Assembly: GCF_003473485.1 (NCBI RefSeq)
Contig: NC_053043.1
Location: 13,526,001-13,590,000 of the forward strand
Length of the DNA: 64,000 bases
Direction of reading: 5' to 3'
Origin: Medicago truncatula
Taxonomy: Eukaryota > Streptophyta > Magnoliopsida > Fabales > Fabaceae
The position numbers were made by a program, and so were the translations under genes. The notes under the pieces were generated by a model. It was not told the origin of the DNA, did no database searches, and saw only the letters and a list, made by a program, of their open reading frames with translations. This document shows, piece after piece, positions 11,589 to 24,028 of this stretch (position 1 is the first letter of the stretch; every line of letters starts with the position of its first letter).

Positions 11589-12111
11589 ATGTTAACGCAG
11601 ATGTTGGGGAAAATGGATCTTTTAAGTAGATATTATTTGAAGACTTCAATTTAATGCAATACCAACCATTTAGCTATTATGGGGGAGTGTTTGGTATGGT
11701 ATTTTGAACCGGTCAGATACTTCAAGTACATTGCAAATAACGTCGTTCTTCGTGCTCAACAACTAAGTTAACTTTTTCCACTTTAAAAGAATTTAAGTGA
11801 TTGTTTTCGAGCCATTTCACTGGCTTGTGTTTGGATTATCTGATCTGATCGTAATAACATATTATTTGGTCGCAAGGAAATGTCATCATCTCAAACTATT
11901 GATCAAGTAAAAAAATCCATGTTTGATGGTGGATTTAGGCCAAACACCACTTGTTTTCTTATTGTCTTAATCTTTGATGAATTAATCCTCTTAATTGTTT
12001 TTACTTATTAGCTTCTTGATATTCTTTGATTGGTTCTACATTTGTTTAAACTTTTTTTTTATTTCATATTCTTTGTACTTGTGTTAAACTAGTCTTTTAA
12101 TATAGAGTAGT

Positions 12112-12280
12112 GATATTTGTATACCTTTTCTAAACAACTTCCATGACAACTTTGTTTTTCTCTATTTTGATTGGTCAAAATTAATAGAGAGAGAAAAATG
12201 TAAAGAGATAATAAAAATGTAATGTGAGTATGAGAGAGAAAGTTGTTAAAAAATTGTTAGAAATTGGTTGTACAAATATC
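12112..12280. repeat. MITE with GATATTTGTA inverted ends
   Basis: GATATTTGTA at the left end pairs with TACAAATATC at the right. The inside is rich in GAGAGA, as in the copy at window positions 1-282. No coding capacity. Confidence 0.65.
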
Positions 12281-13575
12281 ATTTCTCTTTAATATATTCA
12301 TTCGACTTTTCACAACACACAAAAAAAAAAAAAAAAAAAAAGAAGAAGAAGAATAGGTGTGGAAATGAACACTTATTTTGCAACCCTAACAAAAAAAAAC
12401 AGTTGCACAAAGGTAAGGGAAAATTCGTTCGTGATACTTCTATCAACTAAATGCCTAAGTTCTTCCAAACTATAAATGCTACATATTTTATGCTCATATA
12501 AATTCTTTTGTTAATCTCATGTTATTATTAGATTATTTCTTAAAGTAATAAAAACTATCATCTTCAAACACACTATTTTCGCATTTTAGGAATTATTATT
12601 TTTTATATATTTATTAGTTAGAGCTTAAATTATAGGTTCTTCCATAGACCATCAAAATCTCATCTCAAAAAATTCTTACGTGAACTTTCATCTAACACGT
12701 CATTCTTACACCCAGTCAATTAAAATCTTACACCTCATTAAAATAATTTACTTTTTGCTACACCTCATTAAAATAATTCTTACTCCAACAATCATAAGTT
12801 TTTGCTTTGAATTTACTTTTTCCTTAATTTTTTACTTACAAATTGTGAAACATAGTTCACTTTATGTTTCAATTTCCTCCATCGGGTTAGAAATCCAATG
12901 ATTAAGCGATAGACAAATTGAAAATCAATATCGATAGTGGCTCTTGGAACTGAGAGAGAGATGAAACGAGGCGGTTAAAGCTCCCATTTCTGTATCCATT
13001 TTCTTAATTAAAATCACACTTATTTTTAAAAGTTAATAATATATGTCATATTTTTATTGGTTTAGTGTAAGAATTATGTGTTGGATGAGAATTCACGTAA
13101 GAATTTTTCATCTCATAAATGGTTATGTATATATTTTTTTTTTTTTGGTGGTGAAACGGTTATGTATATAATATAACTAAACAATTTAACTTGGTTAATG
13201 AACTTCATCAAAAGATAAATTATTCAGAAAAACATGAATTCAATTCCTTGATAAAATACTAGACTTTATCTCTGTTGAACTCTCCCTTTCCCATAAGAGA
13301 TTCAGAGGGATAAAAATAAATAAATAAATAAATAAAATACTACATTTGGATCAGGTATTAGAATTTTGAAGTATATATCCATTTGTTCTTTCAGCTTCAA
13401 TCCAACATTCTTACAAACTATAGATTTTTGTTGGACCAAATTACTACGAACTACAAGTGAATTGTTGGCGTCAATAAACTAAGAGAAAAAAAAAAGGGAA
13501 AATATTTATTTTTGTCTTGGGTTCTTCAAAGCCAATCTTCAGAAGAAGGAAAAAAAAAGACAAAAATACAGAAAA

Positions 13576-13649
13576 TGCTCTCGTTGAGAGTTGAACTCAA
13601 GACCTCCCGCTTACTAAACGGGTGCTCTAACCAACTGAGCTACGAGAGC
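13576..13649 (-). tRNA. tRNA-Thr (anticodon AGU)
   Basis: A 74-nt cloverleaf on the minus strand. The acceptor stem GCTCTCG pairs with CGAGAGC, the discriminator base is A, and the D-arm is TAGCTCAGTTGGTTAGAGC. The anticodon stem CCCGT/GCGGG surrounds loop TTAGTAA, and the T-arm TTGAG/CTCAA surrounds TTCAACT. Internal promoter boxes A (TAGCTCAGTTGG) and B (GAGTTCAACTC) are present, and a T-run usable as a Pol III stop lies a short way past the 3' end (A-runs on the plus strand before 13576). No intron. It decodes ACU and, by wobble, ACC threonine codons. Confidence 0.95.
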
Positions 13650-13771
13650 TGGTTGGTAGCATTTTCCAACCAATCAATTTAACCTTTCTTTTTAATAAAG
13701 CAGAATGATAACCGCGTGCGAAAATGAGTGACCGAAAAGGTAAGTTAACAAACAAAGGACATTTTCGTCAT

Positions 13772-13778
13772 TATAAAA
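13772..13778 (+). promoter_or_regulatory. Likely TATA box of Di19
   Basis: TATAAAA about 160 bp before the Di19 start codon. A CA/CT-rich leader with an (AC)n run at about 13845-13875 lies between. The tRNA-Thr gene is only about 120 bp upstream and points away. Confidence 0.5.
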
Positions 13779-13937
13779 AACCACCCACATGTCTCATTTC
13801 TTTCTCAATACAAAAAAAAACTTCACAAAAAACAACACATTCAGACACACACACAAACACACACACACACATACACAGTGTTATCTTCAACACTCTCTCT
13901 ATCTTCAATTTAGGGTTCCGAATTTTCCACCAAAAAC

Positions 13938-16560
13938 ATGGACTCTGATTCATGGATCTCTTCTCGTCTCTCTAACTCTTCACGCCGTTACTATTCTCGA
14001 TCCGGTTAGAACCATCATAATTATTTAATTCCAATTTTGATTATTTTTTTTTGTTGAAATTGTTGGTGATGATTTGTTGATTTGTTTTTGGTGTTGTTTC
14101 AGATCTGTTTCTAGGTGGAAATGATGATGCTGAACCTGGCGGTGGTGATGATTTAAGGGCTGAATATCTTTGCCCTTTTTGTGCTGAAGATTATGATGTT
14201 GTTTCTCTTTGTTGTCACATTGATGAAGAACATCCTCTTCAAGCTAACACTGGGGTGGGTATTCATAAAAACTCTTTCTTTATTTATTTTTTTGTCTTTT
14301 TTTTATATTTGTCTATGATAAAAATTGTATTTTTAAGGTTTGACACTTTTCTCTGGGACAAAATTATGTAGTGTATGTAGTTTAGTTTGTTTATTATATG
14401 TATGTATGAATATTCCTCAAATACCATTTTGCATAAAGATGTGTTAAATTTTGGTTTTTTACTTTCAAACACTTGATATTATTAATTAAGGGTATACATG
14501 GAAAAAATATAAATAGATGCATTTAGTAATTCAAAATGAAGCTTATGTTCAGGGACAATTTTTTTGAAAAATAAAATGTGCTTATATTTTGGAACAATTT
14601 ATTTTGAAATGTGGTTATATTTTAGGGGAAAAAGGCTTGGTATTCAGTGACTTTGGAGACAAGTCACTGTAACTTCAGTGGAATTTTGTGTTTTATGAAA
14701 GAGAAATCATAGATAAGATGAAAGAGAGCAGTATAAGAGAGAGATAGACACGATGTCATGTTGACTTTCCCACCTTAAAAGTAGCGAATCCGGATATGGG
14801 AAAGTTAGTATGAGTTTGCGTTGAGAGGTCTTTTTATTCCATAAATTTGATAGGTTGTTTGGTTAGTTCGTCTTTTATCTAAAGATTTAGTCTTTATAGA
14901 TATACAGGCTCTTCTTCTCGGAGTTGTTGTTCTGTGCAGAAAAGATATTTATTTTTTCTGTTCTACCAATTCTTGTTTGGTGTTCAAAATGATGCGTGTT
15001 TTGTTTCTGCTTATTAGTTTGAATGAGGCGTGTTTTAATTAATCTTTGTCCATTATCATGGTAGGTGTTTCTTTGTTTTTGGTGTTTATATGCTGATGAT
15101 GGTGATAATTGATGGCATTGGTTATACTTTTCAGGTGTGTCCTGCTTGTGGGCAAAAGGTGGGAATGGATCTTGTTGCACATATTACCACGCAACATGCA
15201 AAGTTTTTCAAAATATCCTTTTTCAAAGTTGGTTTCTTTGTTCTTGTTTTTATTTCACTTTTAGTTTGATTGTTGCTCATTTTTGTTGCTGCACCATTCA
15301 TATATGTTTTTGGGGGTAAGAATTAAATATGTAAATTTTTTAACAATTGATATGCAAGTTTGTTGGAAATTTAAATTTTCCATCTTCATATTTTATTGCA
15401 TTCCTGGAAAACAAATTTTATTTGAAGCGTTGAAGTGTCATGCCGAAAAATGTGTACATTTATGATTGGTTTTGCTTCTTAGAAATGATGTATTTAAACT
15501 ATCAATCAGAAAACCAGTATGTTTATATTTATCATGTGTTTTCTTTTATTTGTCTCTTAAATGTGCTTCATTTGAGGTTGTGTTTAGTTATTTATTTTAG
15601 TATCGTTAGATGGTATTTTCTTTGTGCTGTCTCTGTTGTTCTATCCATTTAATTTAAATAAAACAAGTTGTGTCCGGTGAGTACATCTTAATTTGGATTG
15701 CTTTGAGACAAAAGTTTTTCCATAACCAGAAGTTTACGTTCAGCGGAAAAGGAGGGTGAGAAAAGGAGTCACTAACTCAACATTATTTAGAAAAGAGTTG
15801 AGGGAAGCAGGATTGCATTCTCTTCTTGGAGGTTCTTCATCCACAGCTTCCTCAAATTCCGAACCCGATACTTTGTTGCAATCGTTTATTTTTAACCCAG
15901 TTGTAGGTGACGAAGCTTTGAGCGAACAATCTAGTTCTTCCATTGAAGCTGCCATAGTAAAAGATAGCTCGAAAGATGATTTCGTGGAAAGGTATGTATG
16001 TGGATATTATTGTTGGATTAAGATTTCCTTTGCTTTAGAAATGGATGCTAAGTTATAGGTGTTTTTGTAGGGTATAATAACTTTTATCATGTCGTAATAT
16101 TATATTTTAAAATCTATTGAACATTTTGACAAGACACTGAAACATGATAATATATTATTTACACCATCGGTATATAGATTACTTAACTCTTCTATATAAA
16201 TGTATAGTACTGGATGCATGTGCCCGCTATTTACTCTGCATATACGTGATTATATTTGTGGACACTTTGTTTGAAATAACTAAATGATGAAATGTTGTAT
16301 TCTTAGGAGTAATGTCTTGTTTTCATGTGACTTGAACTGTAATTGATCATTTATTTTTGAGCATCTTATCACACAGCTTCAAAGTATTTTCTTTTAATGA
16401 TAGTATTTGGTATTTAGTCCAAAACATGTAGTCTGACAGTAGCTATGGTTACAGAAAACCACAAGTACAGCTGTCAGATGAGGATCGAGTAGAGAAGACC
16501 CGAAGGTTTGATTTCGTGCAAGGGCTGCTGATGTCTACAATTCTTGATGATGAGTTATGA
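13938..16560 (+). CDS. Di19: Di19-family zinc-finger protein (dehydration-induced 19 type)
   Basis: Exons: 13938-14004, 14103-14254, 15135-15227, 15744-15991, 16455-16560, giving 221 aa with all junctions GT-AG and in frame. The protein opens MDSDSWISSRL, close to the family's MDSDSW start. Two atypical Cys2/His2 zinc fingers follow: C46-x2-C49-x11-H61-x4-H66 and C75-x2-C78-x10-H89-x4-H94. A basic stretch RKRRVRK (105-111) at the start of exon 4 fits a nuclear signal. The C-terminus FVQGLLMSTILDDEL matches the conserved Di19 C-terminal motif. Arabidopsis Di19 proteins are nuclear, are phosphorylated by calcium-dependent kinases and act in drought, salt and light responses; that is family knowledge. 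The exon 3 end is the least certain junction: I chose the donor at 15228 and acceptor ending 15743 because both keep phase 0. Confidence 0.93.
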
Positions 16561-18094
16561 CTGCAATTGTAGCTGGTATACTATAATAGGAGCAGGAGCT
16601 GATCGCGAGGGAGGGAGTTCATTCGAGTGTTACAGAGTGGCAGTAGCTAGATCGGATAAATATGTAATGAATGTATTTATAGTTATGTTCATAGAATGCA
16701 GAGATGAAGAAACCTTTATCGAGTAAATATGTAATGAATGTATCTATTGTTAGGTCCATCTAATATGCACCTATTCAAATATGGGCCCTTATTTCAGCTG
16801 CTACACTAGACTGACATAATTGGCTAACATAAAAAAGACTCTGGTCCCTAAAAGCAGTGCATGCACCTGGTTTGGTCCCTAATAAAATTTATTCTAACCC
16901 AACTGTGGACTCATTCTTAACACCATAACCATTTTTTTCCCCTTTATATCTCCTCATTCAAGCAATCCTATGTTTGTCTGAATAAATGGCTGTAACGCTG
17001 CGTTCGAAGTGTCAATCTAGATTCACCTCCATATACTTTACCTATCAACGATTGTTAATACCCAAACAAAGTTAAAGTTAACTGTTAAATGTTAATGATG
17101 TAGAATTTATATCGTATTTTTTCAACAAAAAAAATAAAAATAAGAGCGATTTATTTAAATAGTAAACTTTTATCTTGTAAGTATAGTTCATATAGTAACT
17201 GTCAGGACATTTGATATGGTGTGACATGGATTCAAAGTTGTAATTCTCCACCTCTTAACATTTAGTTCATGTTTGTCAACAAAAGAAAAAAAAATTAGCA
17301 CATTTGATTTCATTATTAGATGGAGAAGAAAAAGAAAATGACTTTAATAAGAAATGATTTTCTCATTTTAATTTCTCTTATGTTCCCTCTCATTTTGTTA
17401 CATTTTCATGGCCAAGATTAAACTCAACCATGTTGATTTGCATCAAAAAGTAATCTTTAAACTATCTCATGTCTTTTATTGCTTAAGGCATTCCAGGTAT
17501 ACCTGAAGAGATTCTTTCAAAAATCCTAAGACTACAAACCAATATGACTCCATCTTCAAACTATAATATAGAATCATTCCCTTGCAATATCTTAATATTT
17601 TAGACACAGATTTTAACAACTTGTCACTTTCCATTCCAATCAAAGGAAAACCGGTTACTATGTTTTTTTTTGGTTACCATGTATTATAGGTCGCAAAATA
17701 GAAAAATCAGATGTCCAAATAATAATTTAATATCCCATTAATTTAGCCTATCAAGAATAAACCAGTAATACTGGAATTCTGTAGGATAATTACATCTCAC
17801 AATAAGGATGTGAAAACTGAGGATTATAATGTACGTCATCATCTATACAAAACTAGGCATAAAGTGCCATGAAAAATATACATTTTCAAGAGACAATTTG
17901 ACCTTTTTCTACAGAAAAGCAAAAACTTGGTTAAAGGCCTTGCATCCCACTGAAAACTGAAGAACAAACCCTTTTTATCTGATTTTATGATAACACTTAA
18001 AAGTGATCCTTGCAAAGAAAATAACGGTATACAAGGTGAGACATCATAAGCTGGAACTTGGCTGCTTCAGCTTATTTATTAGAGAAAACTCTGC
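16561..18094. other. Convergent 3' ends of Di19 and the DUF789 gene
   Basis: The two genes face each other here, so the outer parts are their 3' UTRs. A GAGTAAATATGTAATGAATG-like sequence is repeated near 16655 and 16725. The central part is AT-rich with no coding pattern or clear element. Confidence 0.5.
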
Positions 18095-21000
18095 TCATCT
18101 ACAATATGAATAGTTGGTACTAAAGAATTTGTAATCAGGATGGTTAACTTGCAATTGCCTAATCCAGTTGTCAGCAGCTCGCCTCAGAGAATTGGCTTTC
18201 TGATCTTCAGAATCCCCTTCAGGGTCCCAGACAGAAATTTTGAACTTGGTAAAAGCAAGGCCAAATATTGGTAGAGATAGCTTGGATGATATGTCCTTAT
18301 CTTTTCTTGAACAATTTATCGTAGTTGGACCTGATTCAAATAACACGGTTATCATTGGCATCCTTACATATACTTGTCTGTTATTATGGATAGAAAAAAA
18401 AGGACAGCAAGACATACTTTGTAAAGGTGTTGACAGGGAATGGAAGGTTAGGAAACATGCGCCCAAATCCTGCAGTGTGGGACCGACAGGTATTCTATAT
18501 ATTGGATACCTACATAATATAAGAAGGAACAAATAATGTTAAATTAGTTATTATTATCATGTGCCAGTATTGTCAAATAGCGAATATAATGGCGCTATAG
18601 CGCCGCGGAATTCTACTGAACCACTACTATTCCGCAATACGCAATTTAGTACAAAGTTTTGACAGATAGTGGTATAATAGTGCTATAGCACTGTATCGTA
18701 GCGAAATTTGAAAAAAACACAATTTTCTGCAATCCACGATTGAAAACACTGTCATGTGCACTATCCAACATTAACAACGTCCTAATTAAAAGTATATGAT
18801 AAACATACCAAGCTAATGAAACCCAACTTGAAGATGAAAGATCACAGCTCCGGTAGGTCTTCAAATCAGGAAATTGCTTAGCAAGATCATGAATCTAAGG
18901 CAAAAATCATAAATCTTCGTCATGATTAGAAAGCAACATAATCTAAAAGTGGAACTGAACCAAAGGACAATGTTCTTACCTTATCCACTAATGGTTCACG
19001 ATTATAAGGTGATTCATGCTCAAAGTATTCGTATACAAGCTGACCAAGTGCACTGCAGCTTCCATTCTCATCACTTGATGAACCTGTGAAAGGTTTACTT
19101 GCAAGTGAAAGTCTTTCCAGACCAAGGTTGCTTGCATCTGATAAGTTAGGAAGGTTTGAACTGCCATTAACTACACTTTTAGATCCTCTTTCATGATGAT
19201 AGCCACTGCTGCTGTCGCTGCTCGTGTCTCTAGCTGATTCAGAGTCACTCTCCTTACTGGGTTTCCTGTAATAACATGGAAAAGTTAATGAATCTGTTGT
19301 GTAGATGCACTAAAAGAGTTCATGGAAAAGGCTTGGATATAGGTGTCTATCAGTTAAAATTGGATAAAAACAGACGAGGGAAATGATAGAGTACTGCATG
19401 GTACATATTACTAGCATGTATATGATTTGGTTTTCATTATAAAGTTATGGGTTAAACATGTATCCTACTAAGTGTCATTTAGAGTTTGCAAGCAATATCA
19501 AGTCTATGAGCAATAGGACAAACTAGATTCAGAAAAACTTCTGGTGGCTGGTGACCATCTTACTAACAGTTAGTGTGATCTACAAGTTATATCAGCAATC
19601 TGCAGTTCTGTAAACATTATAGATGATTTGTTGAATTTAAATTTTATGTATTGCAAGTGTAAACAAACTTCACACATTCATCCAGACATGTTGTAATACA
19701 TCATTAGATGAACTAGTTTTACATGGATAGTACGTCAAAACTAAACTCTAATTAGTGTATAGGCCATCCGGTCTTGCAAGTTAGAGGATCAATTATCCGA
19801 GTATGTGTACAGCTGACGATGGATCAGTAACAGACAGCATCAGAAGTAACAATCACTCTTTTTTATTCACATGACTTGGGTAGGCAACAATCTATAATCT
19901 AGTAATATAATACTAAGTTTAAATCAGAGGAAAATCTTCTAGTCTGCAATTCTGAATCACATTACTAATAAAATCATCAATGAAATGGCCTAAAAGATCT
20001 TACTTCTAAGCTACGTAGAACCGAAACTTCAGATAATGTTTGACATGTGTTGATATCGGACACATGTCGTGTCGGTGTCCAAGACACTGATACAACACCG
20101 ACAAATGTGGTTATATTCATTTACTTTCAATTTCTCGAATTATTACCAGTGTCTCTGTTAGGGGCAGAGCTAGGATCTAATAGTAGTTTGGGCAATGACC
20201 AATCAACTTAACATGAATTGAAGACCTATCACATAAATCAGTGTGCTGGTCTACATGTGCTCTCGTTATTGTGTTTTTATGATTTGTTGAATAGACACAG
20301 GAAAGCAAAGCAGTTGATCACCCCATCTGTACTAATTATTGCATATGACATTTACAACAACAACCAAGTCTTATCCCACTAAGTGGAGTCGACTCAATAG
20401 ATCAAATTATGCCATAATGTATTATCATAAACCATATTCCGATCCAACTCATTAATCTCTATTATCTTTCTTAATATAGTTTTTCTAGGTCTTCCTTTGC
20501 CTCTAGTGATCTGACTATACTCTACATGGTCTACTCTCCTTACTACAGAATCTGTAGGTCTTCTCTCTACATGTGCACACCACCTAAGCGTAGTTTCCAT
20601 CATGTTTGAAAAATTATTCAAAAAATTTGGCAGGGGCTCCCCTGTAAGTCTATTACCATACACCTACATCCGCCCCTAGTCTATGTTAGTATCAGTGTCG
20701 TATCTCATGTCCGTGTCTAAGTACTTCATAGCTTCTGAGATCCTTCTTCTAAATGCTTTTAGTTTATACTAGTAGCAAAGAACTACCTCAAAACCTATTT
20801 AAGGCAAAAGAACATACAACTTTCCAGCAAGTTGAAAAAGGCAAAAAAGAGAGAAAAAAAGTGAGGAAAAAACAAGCTTCATAAACTATTATAGGGAATA
20901 ATCTAAATCAACGACAAATCATCAACATAAAAAATGTTTGGCCTGTCATTGAAAATAAACAAACATTCATCTGGTCCCAAAGCAACCATGAAGTATATTT

Positions 21001-22686
21001 CGAATTTTCGAATGTTAACCCCAAATGTAGCAAGAACAATACATCAAAATGTTCAAATGAAAGGAATTAAATCAATCACTGGAAAAGCAAATCAAGAACA
21101 GTTATTTTCATACTGAAGAAAGCGCTAACCTTAACCGCAGGGAAGGCTTTGATGGATCAATATATAGCTGAATAGCAGACAAAGAGACATTGTAATACTG
21201 TTTAACAGATTCATTCCCACTCAATACCAATGGAACACCAGCTCCATATACACTCCACTCCTTGAAAGATTCCCACAAGTCCCCAAGCACAAAGTATGGT
21301 TGCAGTTCTGGCTCCACTGTTTTCCATCTTCTCTTACTTTTCTGTTTGTTCACACATAAATAAGCCAAACAATTCTCTTTGAAATTAAACCAAAAAAACC
21401 TAACACCACCTTAAAATAGTCAAAAACAACCACAATACACCATTTCTTTGCATTATTAACACAATTCAGTGGATTGTTGCAAAGTAAGTTTCATCCTAAT
21501 AACATTATTTATTTGGTTCTAAAGAGCCTAGCGGTGAAACTCAAACACACAAAGTACTGAGAAGCGAGAAATTGTAGGTTTGAACATGTGCCCTAACATA
21601 TCAAATGTCTTTGCAACCTTTTACCATCTGAGTTATACTTACAAAATAGTTTTATCCTAATAACAAATTAAATACTTGAACACATTAATTCATAAACAAC
21701 CACATTACACAATCTATTCCCACTGTTAACTCAATTGAAAGGATATTACCAAAGTAAGTATAATCCTAATAATCAATCGAACACTTGATCACATTAATTC
21801 ATAAACCTAACTTCTCTCATTAAGTAGTTCGGTCGGTGAACTAAGAGACATTGAACATTGAAACAATTTAAAAATCATGAAAACTGACATAACCACTACC
21901 TTACTAACATAACATTTCTGTATAAACTTTTTTTTCCATAAACCGAACACAAAGTTTGAACCCTAAAAACCAACATAACAAATAACTTACTATGCCTATG
22001 TTTGGTTCCATGTTTGAAGTAGAATTGATTCTAATCTGAATGTCTTTTGAATCTAAAAGTGATTTTTACACTTAAATTTATTGTTCAAATCACTTTACAT
22101 TCAATTCACTTATAAGTAAAATCAATTTAACAAAATCAATTCGTTTCAAAATCAATTTTTACTAAAAACTATCAAAATCGCTAATTTACTATCAAAATTC
22201 ATGAACAAAAACACAATAGTTTGAATCCTAAAAATTATCAAAATCACTAATTTACTAACATTTGTCAAAACAATTCATAAACCCAACATGAATTTGATTC
22301 AAATTCCAAACATTTAACAGAAAATTAACAAAAATCGAACTCATAAAATAAATAATTATTAAATAAAATTGAAAAGCATTGTTTTACTTTACCAATGGAA
22401 AACTATGAGCGGGAACATGCGGCGTGGTATGCTCAAGAAACCGACACAAATTAGAAGCAGCATCAACGGTTGTTTCAATCGAAGTGGAAGAAACAGAGTT
22501 ATCAGAAGAGGAACAAGGTGTGTTATTGTTTTCAATTAACGTTAATTCATGTTCCTCTTGTTGTTCCTGTTCCTGTTGTTGTTGTTGTCTCTGTTTCCGT
22601 AGCGCCGGTGGGCAGTAGAAACGATTCTCGACGTGATGGCGGGTGTTACGACGGCCGACGATGACGGCGCCACCAGAGACCGACAT
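18095..22686 (-). CDS. DUF789 family protein
   Basis: Exons on the minus strand: 22393-22686, 21130-21341, 18980-19265, 18809-18894, 18418-18509, 18095-18330. They join in frame with GT-AG borders to 401 aa, ending at TGA 18095-18097. The start [11 protein letters not shown] is chosen over an upstream in-frame ATG because [10 protein letters not shown] follows at the spacing usual for the family. Hallmarks are [20 protein letters not shown] (about 114-133), [18 protein letters not shown] (across exons 4 and 5), and [14 protein letters not shown] with [19 protein letters not shown] in the last exon. A Gln/Glu-rich tract lies at about 32-47 and a Ser-rich linker in exon 3. No signal peptide or membrane segment is seen. 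The molecular function of DUF789 proteins is not known to me. Intron 2 (1.86 kb) carries nested transposon debris. The exon 2 donor could alternatively be 6 nt earlier. Confidence 0.92.
20351..20663 (-). mobile_element. RTE-type LINE 3' fragment in a DUF789 intron
   Basis: An 89-codon frame with [15 protein letters not shown] and [10 protein letters not shown] matches the C-terminal end of plant RTE reverse transcriptases. It ends at ACAACAACAACC on the plus strand, the short tandem tail typical of RTE 3' ends. Surrounding sequence (near 20040-20150 and 20685-20740) is rich in GTGTCGG/CCGACAC-like motifs and may be one older element split by this insertion. Confidence 0.75.
22008..22165. repeat. 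Dispersed MITE-like repeat, copy 1
   Basis: Contains TCTAAAAGTGATTTTTACA, then AAATTTATTGTTCAA and ACAAAATCAATT. The same order of motifs recurs at about 28165-28345, 33590-33745 and 59935-60125. It lies in intron 1 of the DUF789 gene. Confidence 0.6.
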
Positions 22687-24028
22687 TGTGTTTCCGGCGA
22701 TGATGAAACGACGACGTTGAGATGTATGTAAAGGTAGGTCAAGAGTTTTGATTGAGTCCAAACAAAACAATAAACAAAGTTTTGTGACTCTGTGTGTGTA
22801 AGTGTTAGTTAAGTGAAAATTGTGAACTGTGAAACACATGGGTTTTAACTTTTTTTTTTTTTTTTTTAATTTATTTTAGTCAAAAATATAAAGTATTTTA
22901 ATTTATTTACACTCAAAAATTATAAACTTTTAATTTAGTTGCAGTCAAAAAATAAAAATCATTTTTTTTAAGGAAAAAAAAAAAACTTTCCCTTCTACGG
23001 TAGTTGATTTATTGAGAAGTAGTACATACTTCTAGAATGATATGTATTCCGTCCCCACGCCTAAGCACTCTTTTTGACTAAGAATTTGTCTTTAATATAA
23101 AGTTTTTTCAAAAAATTACATGCATTTTTGTAAAATATATCCCTAATTAATACTACTAATTTATTTTAAAATATGAAAAATCAAATTTAATATGCATACA
23201 AATAAAGGACAATCTAGTAATATTAACACATAAAATAAACATATTAATTGCACTAACAATTTTTCTTAAAAAATGTGAAAAATGCAAAATGTGTTTGCAT
23301 ATACAGGGACAAAGGAGTACTCTCTCCGTTTCTAGTTATAAGTAAAATTGACTTTTTAGATTCATTTAATTAATGTTGTATGTAATTCATATTATGGACC
23401 ACATATACTATTAATTTAATAAATCTAAAAAAATCAATTTCTTATAATTAGAAACTAGAAACTGAGGGAGTAATAAGGAAGGAAAGGTAGGACACTAGAA
23501 GTGTCTAGAAATAGGATGGGTTACTCAAAGTAGGTCCATAAGTTACTCAAATATTTTTCACTTAATATCGTACTATTATTAAACTTCAGATATATATTTT
23601 TCGTATTTATTTATTCTTTTGTTGTGGGAGGGAGAGAATTTTATTAGTAATAGTGTACTAATAATCAAATTATAATTGTCTTGAATGAGATTCAAACTCT
23701 ATTTATAATAGTATCAAACTCTAATCATTGAGCTGATATCTTTTTGACAAAAAGAAAAACACAATGAATCGAAAGAGCCTAAAAATTACACATAGTATAT
23801 ACGAGGTTTTATTTGGGTGACATAAATGTATTTTGGATAAGAGAGAATGATGAATGAATGATTAAAATAATTTATTTAAATGAGAGAGACTGATTGATTA
23901 AGAGAGAAATATGAACAATGTCACCAATATCACCTAAAAACCAATGTCATCCAACTGCAATCCATAGAATATGAAACCTAGTTGGAAAATAACCAATTAG
24001 ACATCATTCACTTTGTTTGTATGTATCC
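22687..24028. other. 5' side of the DUF789 gene and repeat-rich spacer
   Basis: 22687-22840 should hold the 5' UTR and promoter of the minus-strand DUF789 gene. Beyond it is AT-rich sequence. An outer, diverged inverted repeat (TATTCCGTCCCC near 23045 against GGGACAAAGGAGTA near 23306) abuts a better-kept Stowaway MITE. No gene is seen. Confidence 0.5.
23320..23470. mobile_element. Stowaway-type MITE
   Basis: A 151-bp element with inverted ends CTCTCTCCGTTTCTAG and CTAGAAACTGAGGGAG, flanked by the dinucleotide TA on both sides. The CTCCCTCCGTTTC end and TA target are the standard signature of Tc1/mariner-derived Stowaway elements. Confidence 0.85.

Larger units (their letters stand above)
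10912..13575. other. Intergenic stretch between the two tRNA-Thr copies
   Basis: AT-rich sequence with no gene I can support. It holds an AT-rich hairpin (11493-11588), a MITE (12112-12280) and A-runs near 12320 and 13480. At 12364-12388 a 25-bp sequence beginning GAACACTTATTTTGCA repeats one at about 9803, suggesting an old ~1-kb segmental duplication that ends in the tRNA copies. A weak coding-like frame near 11100-11230 could not be assigned. Confidence 0.5.

Noticed and set aside
13724-14028. Alternative open frames across the Di19 leader
   Set aside because: They come from the (AC)n run and leader. The spliced Di19 frame starting at 13938 matches the family and all downstream exons.
22687-22839. 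Upstream in-frame ATG that would extend the DUF789 protein by 51 residues
   Set aside because: The added stretch lacks resemblance to the family, and [10 protein letters not shown] follows the inner ATG at the expected distance. I treat it as 5' UTR.
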